A stretch of 64,000 bases of DNA from Parietaria judaica (lineage: Eukaryota > Streptophyta > Magnoliopsida > Rosales > Urticaceae). Positions 46,552-55,817 of the stretch are shown one piece after another. The stretch spans positions 54,238,724 to 54,302,723 of the forward strand of contig OX940860.1 of NCBI GenBank assembly GCA_954871525.1, given 5' to 3'. The notes below the pieces were generated by a model, which was given only the letters and a program-made list of their open reading frames with translations, had not been told where the DNA came from and did no database searches. A program made the translations under genes and the position numbers. Each line of letters opens with the position of its first letter. Positions within the stretch are counted from its first letter, which is position 1.

Positions 46552-48135
46552 ATGTCGAATCCGGGAAAGATTTTCAAGACTCGATCGCCGAAGTCTATAA
46601 TGACCGAGAGGCATCTCGAGGATTTGAAGAAACACTACGTGGACTCCAGTCCCTGTTACCTGCGTCTCCCTCAGTCCGGCGAGCTTGGCGACGAGCCCCC
46701 GGAAGGGTACATCACTCTTTACGAACACTTCTTCCGGTCGGTGGAACTGCACCTTCCACTGCCTCATCTCATCGTGTGCTTCCTCCATGCGTACAAGATG
46801 CCGATCAGTCAGGTCAGCCCTAATTCGCTTCGCCTTCTCGTTTGCACCATGGCCATCGCTCTTGAGCAGAAAGTGGCCCTCGCTTCGCTAAACTCAGGAG
46901 AGGGAGCTTGCCGAGTGCAAGGCTAAGGCCGAGGCGGAGGTTGCGGCGCTGAAGGCCGAGTTGGATGGGGAGCGTAGGCGTCACTCCATGATAGTGAAAA
47001 GCTACGAGAAGCATCTCGAGGCGAAGAAGTGTCGGCTGGCCGAAGTCAGCGAGGCGGTGGGCGTGCCTGTCGAGCAGGAGAGCCGGCTTGCCTCTCGAGT
47101 GGCCTCGTGCCTGAAACGCCTCGGAAAGGAACTCGAGGTGTCGCAGACAGAGGCGAAATCTGAGCGCGAAGCGCGCCTGCACCTCTTTGACAAGGCTCAG
47201 GAAAAAACGCAGCGCGCCTCGGCGAGGTATAAAGCTTTGGAGGAGTCTATCAATTTTCATCGCCGCTCCGCCGCGTATGGGGCCAATGCTCGCCTTCTTG
47301 AGAAAGCTCCTCCCACGGCGACCATTGAGAGTCTTCTGCCTCGTCTTCCGAAGTATAAGACTTTGGAAGAAGAGAACGAGGCTAAAGCCCGCGAGCTGGA
47401 TGACAGGTCTCTCCTCGATCCTGGTTCTCCTCCGCTTACTCCTGGTGCTCCTTCTTCTGCTGGTATCGATTGGGTGACCCGCTTCGTAGGTGGGGATGCC
47501 TCTTCGGCGTCCGATGGCCTTGATGGGTATGGTACCAACGACGGGGTCGTCACTTCCACCAACGGAGTGGTTGCCACCGAAGCGGTCGCCTCTACCGTCG
47601 AAGCGGTTACCAACGAAGCGGTAGGGGGGGAGGAAGTTTCTTAGGCCTTTTCTCACAGCTTTCCTATGTACATTTATTTGCATTGTCTTTCCGTTGTAAC
47701 TCATTTGAGGGATTTTATCAATGAAGAGACCTTTCTTTAGCTTTAACTTGTTGTTTCTGCACTTGTTGCTTCTTTTGCGTTCCTGTCATTACTTCCTGGC
47801 TAAACTTCTTTCCTCAGGGTGACGAATTCTTCTATACCTCGGAACCGTTATTTTACTACGAGGATGTGTTAGCTTCTTTTCTTGCGATCGACGAAGAACA
47901 TCCCGCCATCCTCGAGGAGTTTGTCCAAGATATGGTAAGGCGTGCGGCTGCCTCTCTTTCCGGAGTCACGGACGACGAGACTCCCTTTAGTCCTTCTTCG
48001 GCCTACGTGATCGAATTTATGATGCTGAGGCCTGTAAATTATGCCGCCGTAGAAAATCTTCTTCGGGACGTCCTCTCCGAGAATGGGGAGTTCGTTATAG
48101 AACAAATTGCCGATAGGGTTGTTCGGGAGGATTGA
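46552..48135 (+). CDS. antisense gene inside the gypsy element (gypsy-type 'Transposase_28' domain)
   Basis: Runs opposite to gag-pol, between pol and the 3' LTR. The first frame (46552-46926, 124 residues) matches the plant 'putative gypsy type transposon' domain (PF04195): a 'PPEGYITLYEHFFRSVELHLPLP' type core, then ISQVSPNSLRLLV. A second frame (~46898-47620) is a coiled coil (AEAEVAALKAELDGERRR) with Ser/Pro-rich end; it is offset by one base from the first near 46885, so an indel or unusual splice separates them. A third part (47818-48135) follows a consistent phase-0 GT-AG intron, 47621-47817. TATA box at 46402 and AATAAA at 48198 frame the unit. Function is unknown; such antisense frames are known from Tat elements. 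Confidence 0.6.
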
Positions 48136-48197
48136 CCTTCCCCTGCTGTATCTGGATAGATTTGTATAAAGTATTGTATTTGTAACGAAGTTTTATC

Positions 48198-48203
48198 AAT
48201 AAA
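48198..48203 (+). terminator. poly(A) signal of the antisense gene
   Basis: AATAAA about 60 bases after the stop at 48135, in 'ttttatcaataaaatc'. Confidence 0.55.
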
Positions 48204-48269
48204 ATCTATGACTTTCGTACGCTATCGATGAAGTATGGGAGTATGTGTACTCCGCTTTTTTTTTTTTTT

Positions 48270-48821
48270 TTGGCGATGAGCTTGTCGGTGTGCACCGGGC
48301 TCTGTCGCGACGAAGTGCTTGGCACTGATTTGTCGGCGATGAGCTTGTCGGTATGCACCGGGCTCTGTCGCGATGTATCGATCGGAATTTGCGCCGGAGC
48401 GGCTTTGTATTTTTCTTTGATTTGTCGGCGATGAGCTTGTCGGTATGCACCGGGCTCTGTCGCGATGAATCGATCGGAATTTGCGCCGGAGCGGCTTTGT
48501 ATTTTCTTTGATTTGTCGGCGATGAGCTTGTCGGTATGCACCGGGCTCTGTCGCGATGAAGTGCTTGGCACTGATTTGTCGGCGATGAGCTTGTCGGTAT
48601 GCACCGGGCTCTGTCGCGATGTATCGATCGGAATTTGCGCCGGAGCGGCTTTGTATTTTTCTTTGATTTGTCGGCGATGAGCTTGTCGGTATGCACCGGG
48701 CTCTGTCGCGATGAATCGATCGGAATTTGCGCCGGAGCGGCTTTGTATTTTCTTTGATTTGTCGGCGATGAGCTTGTCGGTATGCACCGGGCTCTGTCGC
48801 GATGAAGTGCTTGGCACTGAT
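48270..48821 (-). repeat. higher-order tandem repeat in the gypsy 3' region
   Basis: Two unit types share 'ggcgatgagcttgtcggt' and 'gcaccgggctctgtcgcga': A (~62 bases, ends in 'agtgcttggcactgat') and B (~91 bases, with 'tcgatcggaatttgcgccgg'). Order is A-B1-B2-A-B1-B2-A, so the period is 246 bases (48272, 48518, 48764). B1 and B2 differ consistently (gtatcg / gaatcg), so the 246-base block was duplicated as a whole. The period is a multiple of three, which keeps long accidental frames open. Confidence 0.93.
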
Positions 48822-49058
48822 TTCTTTTTGTGATACGTGTTTATTTGAATCAGCGATAGAATATTGTCTTAAGAGACGAGCCTCGTTAAACCCTTTCGAG
48901 TCCCCCAACGGGTGCGGCTCGCGAGGGAAGAGTACTCCCTGTTGTATTGAATAAAGCCGGAGCCAATCGTGCGGATCCCGAACAAGTAGGGTCGGGAGTC
49001 CCCTGTTAAATAAACTTAAAATAAAATAGAAAGACTTAAGAAAAATAGGAAAGAAATC

Positions 49059-52000
49059 TTAACTAAAAACCGAAATCGTAAGGCGCCGATGACGTTCTTT
49101 ATTGGTAGAAATCTTCAAGTGCTTGACATTCCACCTTCTTATGACCTTGACTCCATCGGTGTTCTTGAGTTCGTATACCCCTGGCTTGACGATGTGGGTC
49201 ACTGTATAAGGGCCTTCCCAGCTTTCACCTAGCTTTCCCGCGTTAAGCTCGGCTGTGTTCTGGAACACCCTTCTGAGGACCAGCTCTTCGACTCGGAACC
49301 TTCTCGGTCGCACCTTTTTATTGTAGAAGCGTGCGATGGTGTTCTGGTAGTTTGCTATATGAACTCTGGCTCGCTCCCGTCTTTCGTCTATATGGTCGAG
49401 CTGGTGAAGCAGGTCCTGGTTATTGTCTTCTTCGTGGTTTGGTGCCCAGGATCGCCGGAAACTGGGGACTCCTACTTCCGCCGGGATCACCGCTTCCACC
49501 CCAAATGCTAGAGCAAAAGGAGTTTCTCCGGTGGCTGAGTGTGGCGTTGTCCGATAAGCCCAAAGTACTCCAGGGAGTTCATCTGCCCATAGCCCTTTCT
49601 TCTTGTCGAGCCGCTTCTTGAGGTTGTCAGTGATCGTTCGATTGATTGCTTCGGCGTTTCCGTTCCCCTGAGGATATCTTGGCGTCGAAGTGTTTAGCTT
49701 TATTTTCCATCGTACGCAGAAATCTCTGAACTTCTTCGAGATGAATTGTGACCCGTTGTCTGCGATTATCTCTCTGGGGAGTCCGAAGCGAGTGATTACG
49801 TTCTTCCAAACGTAACTCTCGACATCGGAATCCTTGATATTGGCGTAGGCTTCGGCTTCGGTCCATTTGGTGAAGAAGTCCGTGACCACCAGCATGAACC
49901 TCTTCTGTCTTGCTCCGATTGGCATGGGACCGACGATGTCCATGGACCACTTCATGAAGGGGTAGGGCACCGATACTACCGATAGTTCTTCGGCCGGGCA
50001 GTTGATTGCTGGGGCGTGTCGCTGGCATTTCTCGCACTTCCTGGCGTGGTTGGTGCAATCCGCTCGCATTGTTTCCCAGAAGAAACCTTGTAGCTTAGCT
50101 TTCCTCAATAGGTTGCGTCCGCCTGAGTGGTTACCGCACTCTCCGCTGTGGATTTCTTCCATGACGTAGTTCGCCTCTTCTTTGTCTAGACAACGTAGGT
50201 AGGGGCCTACGAGGCTTCTGAAGTAAAGCCTTCGGTCTATGATCGCGTATCGAGAGCTCTTAGTCTTTATTTTCCGCGCCTCTTGTCGATCTTCGGGTAG
50301 CTTTCCTTCGACCAAATATGCTCGGATGGGGGTCCGCCAATCTTCGTCTTCGGTCTCTTCTACTATTCCTGGTTCTTCGTCCTCGCTCTCTTCTTCTGCT
50401 ATGAGCTGAGTTTCTTCGTTGTTTTCCTTCTGGACGTCGTCGCTGTCACGAGTGCTGTCCTCCTCGTTGGTTTGTCCTTCTTCGCTTACTTTTAGCTTCT
50501 TCTTATCGGGCCCTTCGCTTCTCTTGATGCTAGGCGTCTGAAGCGTTTCTACCGTAATCGATCGGAGCTCTCCTACCTGGGTGGTCGACCCCAGGCTCGC
50601 CAAGGCGTCCGCGTGGTTGTTGTCTCCTCTGGACACTTGTGTTAAAGTGAAGAAATCGAACTTCTTCTCGAGAGACCTGACAATCCCAGCGTAGGCCTCC
50701 ATTCTTTCGTCGTTCGTTTCGTACTCTCCGCTGACTTGCTTTACGACTAGCTGAGAATCCGAAAAGGCGTTCAAACTCTTTACTCCGATGGCCGTGGTTG
50801 ATTGCATCCCGACGATGAGCGCCTCATATTCCGCTTCGTTGTTGGTGGAGCGATAGGCGAGGCGGCAGGCCTTCTCGATCACTTCTCCCATCGGGGAGAT
50901 GAGCCGGACCCCGATTCCTGATCCCATCGAAGTCGCCGATCCGTCGACGCAGAGTTTCCAAGTGCCGGCCTCATCGCTCAGCTCCACGGGCTCCCTAGGT
51001 AGCTCGATGATGAAATCGGCTAATACTTGCGACTTCAGACTCGTCCTCAGCTGGTATTCGATGTCGTACGCTCCTAGCTTTATGTTCCACTTCGTGATTC
51101 TGCCGGATTGGTTCGGGCTTTGAATGATGGAGCGAATCAGCCTGTCCGTCATAACGATGATCGTGTGGGCTTGGAAGTGGAAACGTAGTCTCTCCGATGC
51201 GTCGTATACGGCTAATGCTAGCTTCTCGATGGTGGGATACCTTGTTTCGGCGTCGAGGAGCTTTCTGCTGATATACGAGACTGGCTTTTGCTCCCCTTTC
51301 TCCTCTCGAACTAGCACCTGGCTTATTGCTTGATCGGACACGGCGATGTACAGGTAGAGCGTCTCTCCGGGTTCTGGCTTCGTCATAACGGGCGGCGACG
51401 ATAGATAGGTCTTTAGTGCTTGGAAAGCTTCTTCGCACTTGTCGGTCCATTCGAACTTCTTGTTTTTCCTCAACAGCTCGTAGAATAGAAGAGTTCGGTC
51501 CGCTTGTCGTGAAATGAACCGCCTTAGCGCGTTGATCCTTCCTGTCAGCTTCTGAACTTCTCGCCGGTTTCTTGGCGATGGCATGCTCTGAATGGCTTCG
51601 ACCTGTTCGGGGTTTGCTTCGATTCCTCGTCGGGTGACCATCTGACCTAAGAATTTCCCGGATGAGACACCGAAGGTGCACTTAGTGGGGTTCAGCTTCA
51701 TCTGGTGTTTGTTGAGGACGCCGAAGCATTCCTCCAAGTGCTCCACGTGCATTGCCGCTTTTAGAGATTTGACGACCATGTCGTCGATGTATACCTCCAT
51801 GCTCTTCCCGATCTGCTCGTGGAACATCTTCGTCATTAGCCTCTGGTAGGTCGCCCCGGCATTTTTCAGACCGAAGGGCATAACCTTATAGCAGTAGGTT
51901 CCTCTTTCGCTGACGAAGGCTGTCTTCTCTTCGTCGTCTGGATGCATTCGGATCTGGTGGTAGCCTGAATAGGCATCCATGAAGCTTAAGAGCTCGTACC

Positions 52001-52499
52001 CGTAAGTGGCTTCGACAAGGCGATCGATGTTCGGCATCGGGAAGCTGTCCTTCGGGCATGCTTTGTTGAGATCCGTGAAGTCGACGCACACTCTCCACTT
52101 GCCATTCTTCTTTTTAACCACAACGGTGTTGGCTAACCACTGGGGATATTTTACCTCCCTGATGGTCCCCATAGCGAGCAGCTTGTCTACTTCGTCGTTG
52201 ATGATCTTGTTCCGGTCGGAGGCCATCTTTCTTCGCTTCTGTATGACGGGCTTGTGCCCGGGGTCCGTGTTGAGCCGGTGGGTGACCATCGTCGGATCGA
52301 TCCCGGGCATGTCTTCGTGAGACCATGCGAAGCTTTTTTGGTTCTTCTTCAGGAATTCGACCAGCTGAGCTTTGATATCTGGCTCGAGTCCTGCGCCTAT
52401 ACCGACGGTTCGGGTTGGATCGGAGTCATCGATGCAAACCTGTTCTACCTCTTCGAGCTGCGGGCCTCCTAGTCTTTCTTCGGCTGTTTGGTCGTCCAT
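49059..52499 (-). CDS. gypsy Pol: reverse transcriptase, RNase H, archaeal-type RNase H, integrase
   Basis: 1146 residues from the first Met; in-frame codons extend upstream to the amber codon at 52611. Reverse transcriptase (~85-300) has the intact catalytic VYIDDMVV (~237). A worn first RNase H lies at ~385-500. The archaeal-type RNase H (~515-645) has all acids: CVDGSA, NNEAEYEAL, FSDSQLV and NNHADALA. After an acidic Glu/Asp-rich linker comes integrase with an HHCC zinc site (IHSGECGNHSG ... CEKCQRHAP), then Asp in WSMDIVGP, Asp in IIADNGSQF and Glu in GNAEAINRT. It copies the RNA and integrates the DNA. No stop or frameshift was seen. Confidence 0.94.
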   Translation of the reverse strand: MDDQTAEERLGGPQLEEVEQVCIDDSDPTRTVGIGAGLEPDIKAQLVEFLKKNQKSFAWSHEDMPGIDPTMVTHRLNTDPGHKPVIQKRRKMASDRNKIINDEVDKLLAMGTIREVKYPQWLANTVVVKKKNGKWRVCVDFTDLNKACPKDSFPMPNIDRLVEATYGYELLSFMDAYSGYHQIRMHPDDEEKTAFVSERGTYCYKVMPFGLKNAGATYQRLMTKMFHEQIGKSMEVYIDDMVVKSLKAAMHVEHLEECFGVLNKHQMKLNPTKCTFGVSSGKFLGQMVTRRGIEANPEQVEAIQSMPSPRNRREVQKLTGRINALRRFISRQADRTLLFYELLRKNKKFEWTDKCEEAFQALKTYLSSPPVMTKPEPGETLYLYIAVSDQAISQVLVREEKGEQKPVSYISRKLLDAETRYPTIEKLALAVYDASERLRFHFQAHTIIVMTDRLIRSIIQSPNQSGRITKWNIKLGAYDIEYQLRTSLKSQVLADFIIELPREPVELSDEAGTWKLCVDGSATSMGSGIGVRLISPMGEVIEKACRLAYRSTNNEAEYEALIVGMQSTTAIGVKSLNAFSDSQLVVKQVSGEYETNDERMEAYAGIVRSLEKKFDFFTLTQVSRGDNNHADALASLGSTTQVGELRSITVETLQTPSIKRSEGPDKKKLKVSEEGQTNEEDSTRDSDDVQKENNEETQLIAEEESEDEEPGIVEETEDEDWRTPIRAYLVEGKLPEDRQEARKIKTKSSRYAIIDRRLYFRSLVGPYLRCLDKEEANYVMEEIHSGECGNHSGGRNLLRKAKLQGFFWETMRADCTNHARKCEKCQRHAPAINCPAEELSVVSVPYPFMKWSMDIVGPMPIGARQKRFMLVVTDFFTKWTEAEAYANIKDSDVESYVWKNVITRFGLPREIIADNGSQFISKKFRDFCVRWKIKLNTSTPRYPQGNGNAEAINRTITDNLKKRLDKKKGLWADELPGVLWAYRTTPHSATGETPFALAFGVEAVIPAEVGVPSFRRSWAPNHEEDNNQDLLHQLDHIDERRERARVHIANYQNTIARFYNKKVRPRRFRVEELVLRRVFQNTAELNAGKLGESWEGPYTVTHIVKPGVYELKNTDGVKVIRRWNVKHLKISTNKERHRRLTISVFS

Positions 52500-52600
52500 G
52501 TCTTCCGCGTTGAGGATCTTGGGGGTGCCCGGGGGTCCTCCTTTTCCCTTTTTCCTTCGTCGCTTCCTCCTGATCGTCGATGGTGGAGGCGGAGCAGACG

Positions 52601-52616
52601 CGGCTAGCTGCTATTG
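52601..52616 (-). promoter_or_regulatory. amber codon in tobamovirus-type leaky context
   Basis: Minus strand CAA TAG CAG CTA, in frame between protease and reverse transcriptase. It matches the known read-through consensus TAG-CAR-YYA exactly. With no frameshift needed, a small share of ribosomes could make Pro-Pol. Recoding itself is inferred. Confidence 0.65.
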
Positions 52617-53249
52617 AGCGGCTGGCTTGCTGCCGCTGCACTCAGCCTTCTCGACGTCCTTGGGCGCGCTCATTGCTCGAAAGTGCATCATGTAACAGAT
52701 GCGATAGGCTTCGCTGCTTCCTCGGACTTCATCGATGGTTCCTTCTACCCGTCCGGGGAATTTTATGCATCGGTGATATGTGGACGGGACGGCCTTCATC
52801 GAATGAATCCATGGTCTCCCGAGGATTACGTTGAAGTGCGATCGCACGTCCAATACCATGAACTCGGTCATCTGATGGACGGTTCCGGCGTAGACGGGGA
52901 GATTCACCGTTCCCAGCGAGATAGCTACGTCTCCGTTGAAGCCAGACACCTTGCGCGGATGGCCTCCGATGGCCAAATCTTCGATCTCCATTCGTGTCAG
53001 ACAGTCGTAAGTGATGACGTCGACCGAGCTTCCATTATCGACGAGGACGCGAGCAACGTCGCATCCTCCTATGTTGAGCTCTAAAACTAGGGCGTCGTCG
53101 TGTTTGTCTGCGCATACTTCTTCGTCGACGAACTCTATCGTCGTCTTCTGACTGGTCATCCGCGCATCTTCCTGAGCGGACTCCTTCCCTCTGCGTTGGT
53201 AGGCCTTGATGCTGTTGATGGAATCTTCGCAGAGGCGGGATCCTCCCAT
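52611..53249 (-). CDS. gypsy protease region
   Basis: In the same frame as Gag; the real open stretch begins right after the TAG at 53361. The aspartic protease core is near residues 45-62, LELNIGGCDVARVLVDNGSS, with Asp-Asn-Gly at the active site, followed by 'ILGRPWIHSMKAVPSTYH'. It cuts the polyprotein. It ends at TAG 52611-52613, again with the frame open on both sides, and leads into pol. Confidence 0.88.
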   Translation of the reverse strand: MGGSRLCEDSINSIKAYQRRGKESAQEDARMTSQKTTIEFVDEEVCADKHDDALVLELNIGGCDVARVLVDNGSSVDVITYDCLTRMEIEDLAIGGHPRKVSGFNGDVAISLGTVNLPVYAGTVHQMTEFMVLDVRSHFNVILGRPWIHSMKAVPSTYHRCIKFPGRVEGTIDEVRGSSEAYRICYMMHFRAMSAPKDVEKAECSGSKPAAQ

Positions 53250-53360
53250 GATCAGGTCGATCCTTGGTCTTGCGGCTAGTCTCCCATCGTTCGGGCGTTC
53301 CCCCGATGCTTCCTCGATCGTGAGGCTTCTTTTTGGGGCCTCCTGGTTTCCTCCCGCGCG

Positions 53361-55049
53361 CTATGCTGGCGCCTCCCGCTTGTTCGGCCACGATCGGTTG
53401 TCGTTGTTCCATGGCTGAGTGGGCTTTTGGGAGACGTCTTGGAATTCCCCCTGCTCGATCCTCCTTTGGATCATCTTCTTCAGAGTGGCGCACTCGTCGG
53501 TCGCATGACCGTGGTATTCATGGAAAGAGCAGTACTTGCTCATGTCTCTCGGCCAAGGCTTTCTCTCGTAGCTGCCTCGGCCGCCGGTATGACCTCCTCG
53601 GCCTCCCGAAAATCCTCCTCGGCCTCCAGAATAGCCTCCTCGGTTGCCAGAGTAACCTCCTCGATTCTCCGGAAAGCTTCCCTGGTTGCTCGGGAAGTAT
53701 CCTGGTTGTGAGTTTCCTTGTGGGAGTTCCTCCTGCCGATTGCCTTCGCGGTTGCCGAGCGCCTCTTTCTTTCCGTCCATCTGGTAGACTCCGTATCCAG
53801 GGTTTTCCCTGATCCTTCGCTCGTCGGCCCCGTCTCTGCTTCTCCGATCTCGTCGTTCCCCTTCTCTCCTTGTTCTGGACGACGATCCCTCTCGTCCGTC
53901 TCTAGTTTCCTTCCTTTCTGGCCTGGTTCGGCCTTCAGCTTCCTCTTCTAACCTTTTCTTGATCGCCTTATTTTCCTCCATGTCCATGTAGATTGTCGCT
54001 TTGTGGAGCGCGTCTTCTATCGAGTTTGGCAGCGAGACGCACAGTTCGTCGTTGAACGGAGATTGGTAGTACAAGCCATGCTTCAGAGCTTGGACCGAGA
54101 CGACGTCCTCGATCTTCGGGACTCGGAACATGACGTTCTTGAATTTCTCTATGTATTGCCGAAGAGGTTCGTTCTTCCCTTGCTTGACATCGAAGAGGTT
54201 GGATACCGTCAGCTCCGTCTGTACGTAGATGGAGAAGTGTTTTAAGAAGAGGGCGACCAACTCGTCGGAGGTGTTGATGGAGCCTGGCGTTAATCTTGCG
54301 AACCAGTCGCTGGCGCGGCCCTGCAAACTCGCGATGAAAAGTCTGCATAAGATGGCTTCCTTCCGGACCTCCTCGCCCCCGATGTGGTCTGTCGCGATTC
54401 GGAATGACTTCACGTGTGTATGGGGATCCGTATCCCCTTTGTATGGCGTGAGTCTGATCTTTGGTAATTCCTCCAGCTCTATCCCCCGAATCCTCGTCGT
54501 GAACGGGGTGATTCTGGCTTCCCGCACCATCCTGTCGATTTCTGGCGCCGAACTCGTCGCCTGGTGCACCTGCGATGCGACTTGTCCGAGTTTGGCCTCC
54601 ATCTTTGCTGACATTAAGGCCATCGCCTTGGCCACCTCTTCGGCCACTCTCGCCGCCACGTCCGTCGTCGCATTGCCCTGTGTGTTCCCCGGCGTGTCCT
54701 CCACTCGATTCGCCGTGGTTGGCTGGACTGCGTCCGTGTCGAAAAGGTTCCTGATGAGCGATGGGGTTGACATGCCTACCGGTGCGTCCGTCGTCACCGT
54801 GTCTCTGCTGGCGCTTCCCCCGGCCCCTCGTGCGGCCGATTCTGCTATCTGGTTCGTCGGGCGCGGTCTCTCCGCGCGCTCTAGGAGGCTTGCGAGGCGT
54901 CTGGTCTCCGCGGCCTGCTCCTCTATCTTTCGGGCGGACTCCTCGGCTCTGCTTGTGACCTCCGTCATCTTTGCGATGGCCTCGGCCAGCTGCTGTTGCA
55001 TTCGCTGCATGGTTTGCTCCTGGGCGGAGCTGGCTTCCTCGGCTGACAT
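53361..55049 (-). CDS. gypsy Gag
   Basis: 562 residues. A coiled coil (~10-60) precedes a Ser/Thr-rich part. The retrotransposon capsid domain (~195-370) contains 'LTPYKGDTDPHTHVKSF', 'ASDWFARL' and 'DVKQGKNEPLRQYIEKF'. A basic stretch and Gly-Arg repeats (NRGGYSGGRGGFSGGRGG, ~470-510) lead to a CX2H-type zinc motif (CSFHEYHGHATDEC, ~520) like that of other Tat elements. It assembles the particle and packages RNA. The frame ends in TAG at 53361-53363, but codons after it stay open into the protease, so Gag-Pro could arise by read-through. The start is the first ATG after the primer site. Confidence 0.92.
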   Translation of the reverse strand: MSAEEASSAQEQTMQRMQQQLAEAIAKMTEVTSRAEESARKIEEQAAETRRLASLLERAERPRPTNQIAESAARGAGGSASRDTVTTDAPVGMSTPSLIRNLFDTDAVQPTTANRVEDTPGNTQGNATTDVAARVAEEVAKAMALMSAKMEAKLGQVASQVHQATSSAPEIDRMVREARITPFTTRIRGIELEELPKIRLTPYKGDTDPHTHVKSFRIATDHIGGEEVRKEAILCRLFIASLQGRASDWFARLTPGSINTSDELVALFLKHFSIYVQTELTVSNLFDVKQGKNEPLRQYIEKFKNVMFRVPKIEDVVSVQALKHGLYYQSPFNDELCVSLPNSIEDALHKATIYMDMEENKAIKKRLEEEAEGRTRPERKETRDGREGSSSRTRREGERRDRRSRDGADERRIRENPGYGVYQMDGKKEALGNREGNRQEELPQGNSQPGYFPSNQGSFPENRGGYSGNRGGYSGGRGGFSGGRGGHTGGRGSYERKPWPRDMSKYCSFHEYHGHATDECATLKKMIQRRIEQGEFQDVSQKPTQPWNNDNRSWPNKREAPA

Positions 55050-55097
55050 TCTCCTTCCTCCCTTCGATTTCCTGGCTGTGCGATAGAAAGAAACAAA

Positions 55098-55115
55098 GCC
55101 CCATGGTGGGCGCCA
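55098..55115 (-). other. gypsy primer binding site
   Basis: Minus strand TGGCGCCCACCATGGGGC, three bases inside the 5' LTR; a common type in plant gypsy elements. Confidence 0.8.
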
Positions 55116-55118
55116 AAC

Positions 55119-55812
55119 TGTAGAGGGCGATTTTCACCACCTTACAGTCACAAGAATAATCGAAAAGAATGCAATAAAATATATACACGATTATTCCCTG
55201 ATTTATTTATCCCGAAAGGACTCGGTTTTTCCCGTTTATTAGCTTGGACAATCGAAGATTACACACTCTAACCCTTGGGAGATCGAGAATGTTATGAATA
55301 AGCGAACTCGAAGACTCAAGGATTTATTCTCTCAAACTCACGATAATAATGGGTACTGAATACTGGAAATCTCTCTCTTTATGCTAAGTTTACATTCGTA
55401 TTTATAGGTTTGAAGGTCTTCTAGAATATTCCTCAAATCTTGCTAGGGTTCCCTTCTGAATCGCTATGATCGTTGTTGACCTTCCTTATTTTGCGTTGGA
55501 TATCCCACGAAATCTTTAACCGAATAAGCCAATCTTCCCTTCTTTCTCGCGATCTCGAATGAGTTCCTCTTTTAACGCGATTAGGCTTTCTCGTAGAGCT
55601 TTTCCTCGATGAACTTCCCTTTTCGCGACGAGGTGTTGGGCCGGCTTTATCGGATGCTGACTTCTCGTGGGCTTCGCTTGCTGGGCCTTAATTTCTTTAT
55701 TCTTTCATGGGCTTGGGTTCTTCAAGCAATCCTCCTCTCGCTTTATGTCGTTTATTCCACAAACGACAAAGGGTGGTGTTAAGAAGAGATTTGACCAAAT
55801 CTGACCTTAACA
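55119..55812 (-). repeat. gypsy element 5' LTR
   Basis: Minus strand TGTTAAGGTCAG to CCCTCTACA, with TATA box AACCTATAAATACG near 55396-55409. Confidence 0.95.
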
Positions 55813-55817
55813 GTGTT

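Larger units (their letters stand above)
45292..55812 (-). mobile_element. young Ty3/gypsy retrotransposon, Tat (Retand-like) lineage
   Basis: 10,521 bases, identical-length LTRs (694 bases) with one difference (45560 region, 'gctaggttt' versus 'gctaagttt'), and perfect duplication GTGTT (45287-45291 and 55813-55817). Minus-strand order is LTR, primer site, gag, protease, reverse transcriptase, RNase H, extra archaeal-type RNase H, integrase, tandem repeat, antisense gene, polypurine tract, LTR. The second RNase H and the 3' extra region define the Tat lineage, and a 3' tandem repeat is a known trait of Retand. No frameshift in gag-pro-pol was seen; two in-frame amber codons separate the three parts. 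One LTR difference implies insertion within roughly the last 100,000 years at common plant rates (inference). Confidence 0.95.

Noticed and set aside
46813..46897. Small intron (CAG|GTCAGC to CTCAG) in the antisense gene
   Set aside because: It would remove residues that match the conserved PF04195-type domain, so an indel is more likely than splicing here.
46820..47704. 294-codon minus-strand frame opposite the antisense gene
   Set aside because: Shadow of GC-rich coding sequence on the other strand; no domain seen.
48270..48821. Regularly spaced repeats resembling a CRISPR array
   Set aside because: Units are contiguous without unique spacers and lie in a plant retrotransposon.
48196..48908. 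Three long overlapping minus-strand frames over the tandem repeat
   Set aside because: The 246-base period is a multiple of three, so any frame open in one block stays open in all; there is no sign of a protein.
53968..55188. 406-codon frame overlapping gag in another register
   Set aside because: Arg/Gly/His-rich translation typical of an out-of-frame reading; the true Gag frame has the capsid and zinc motifs.
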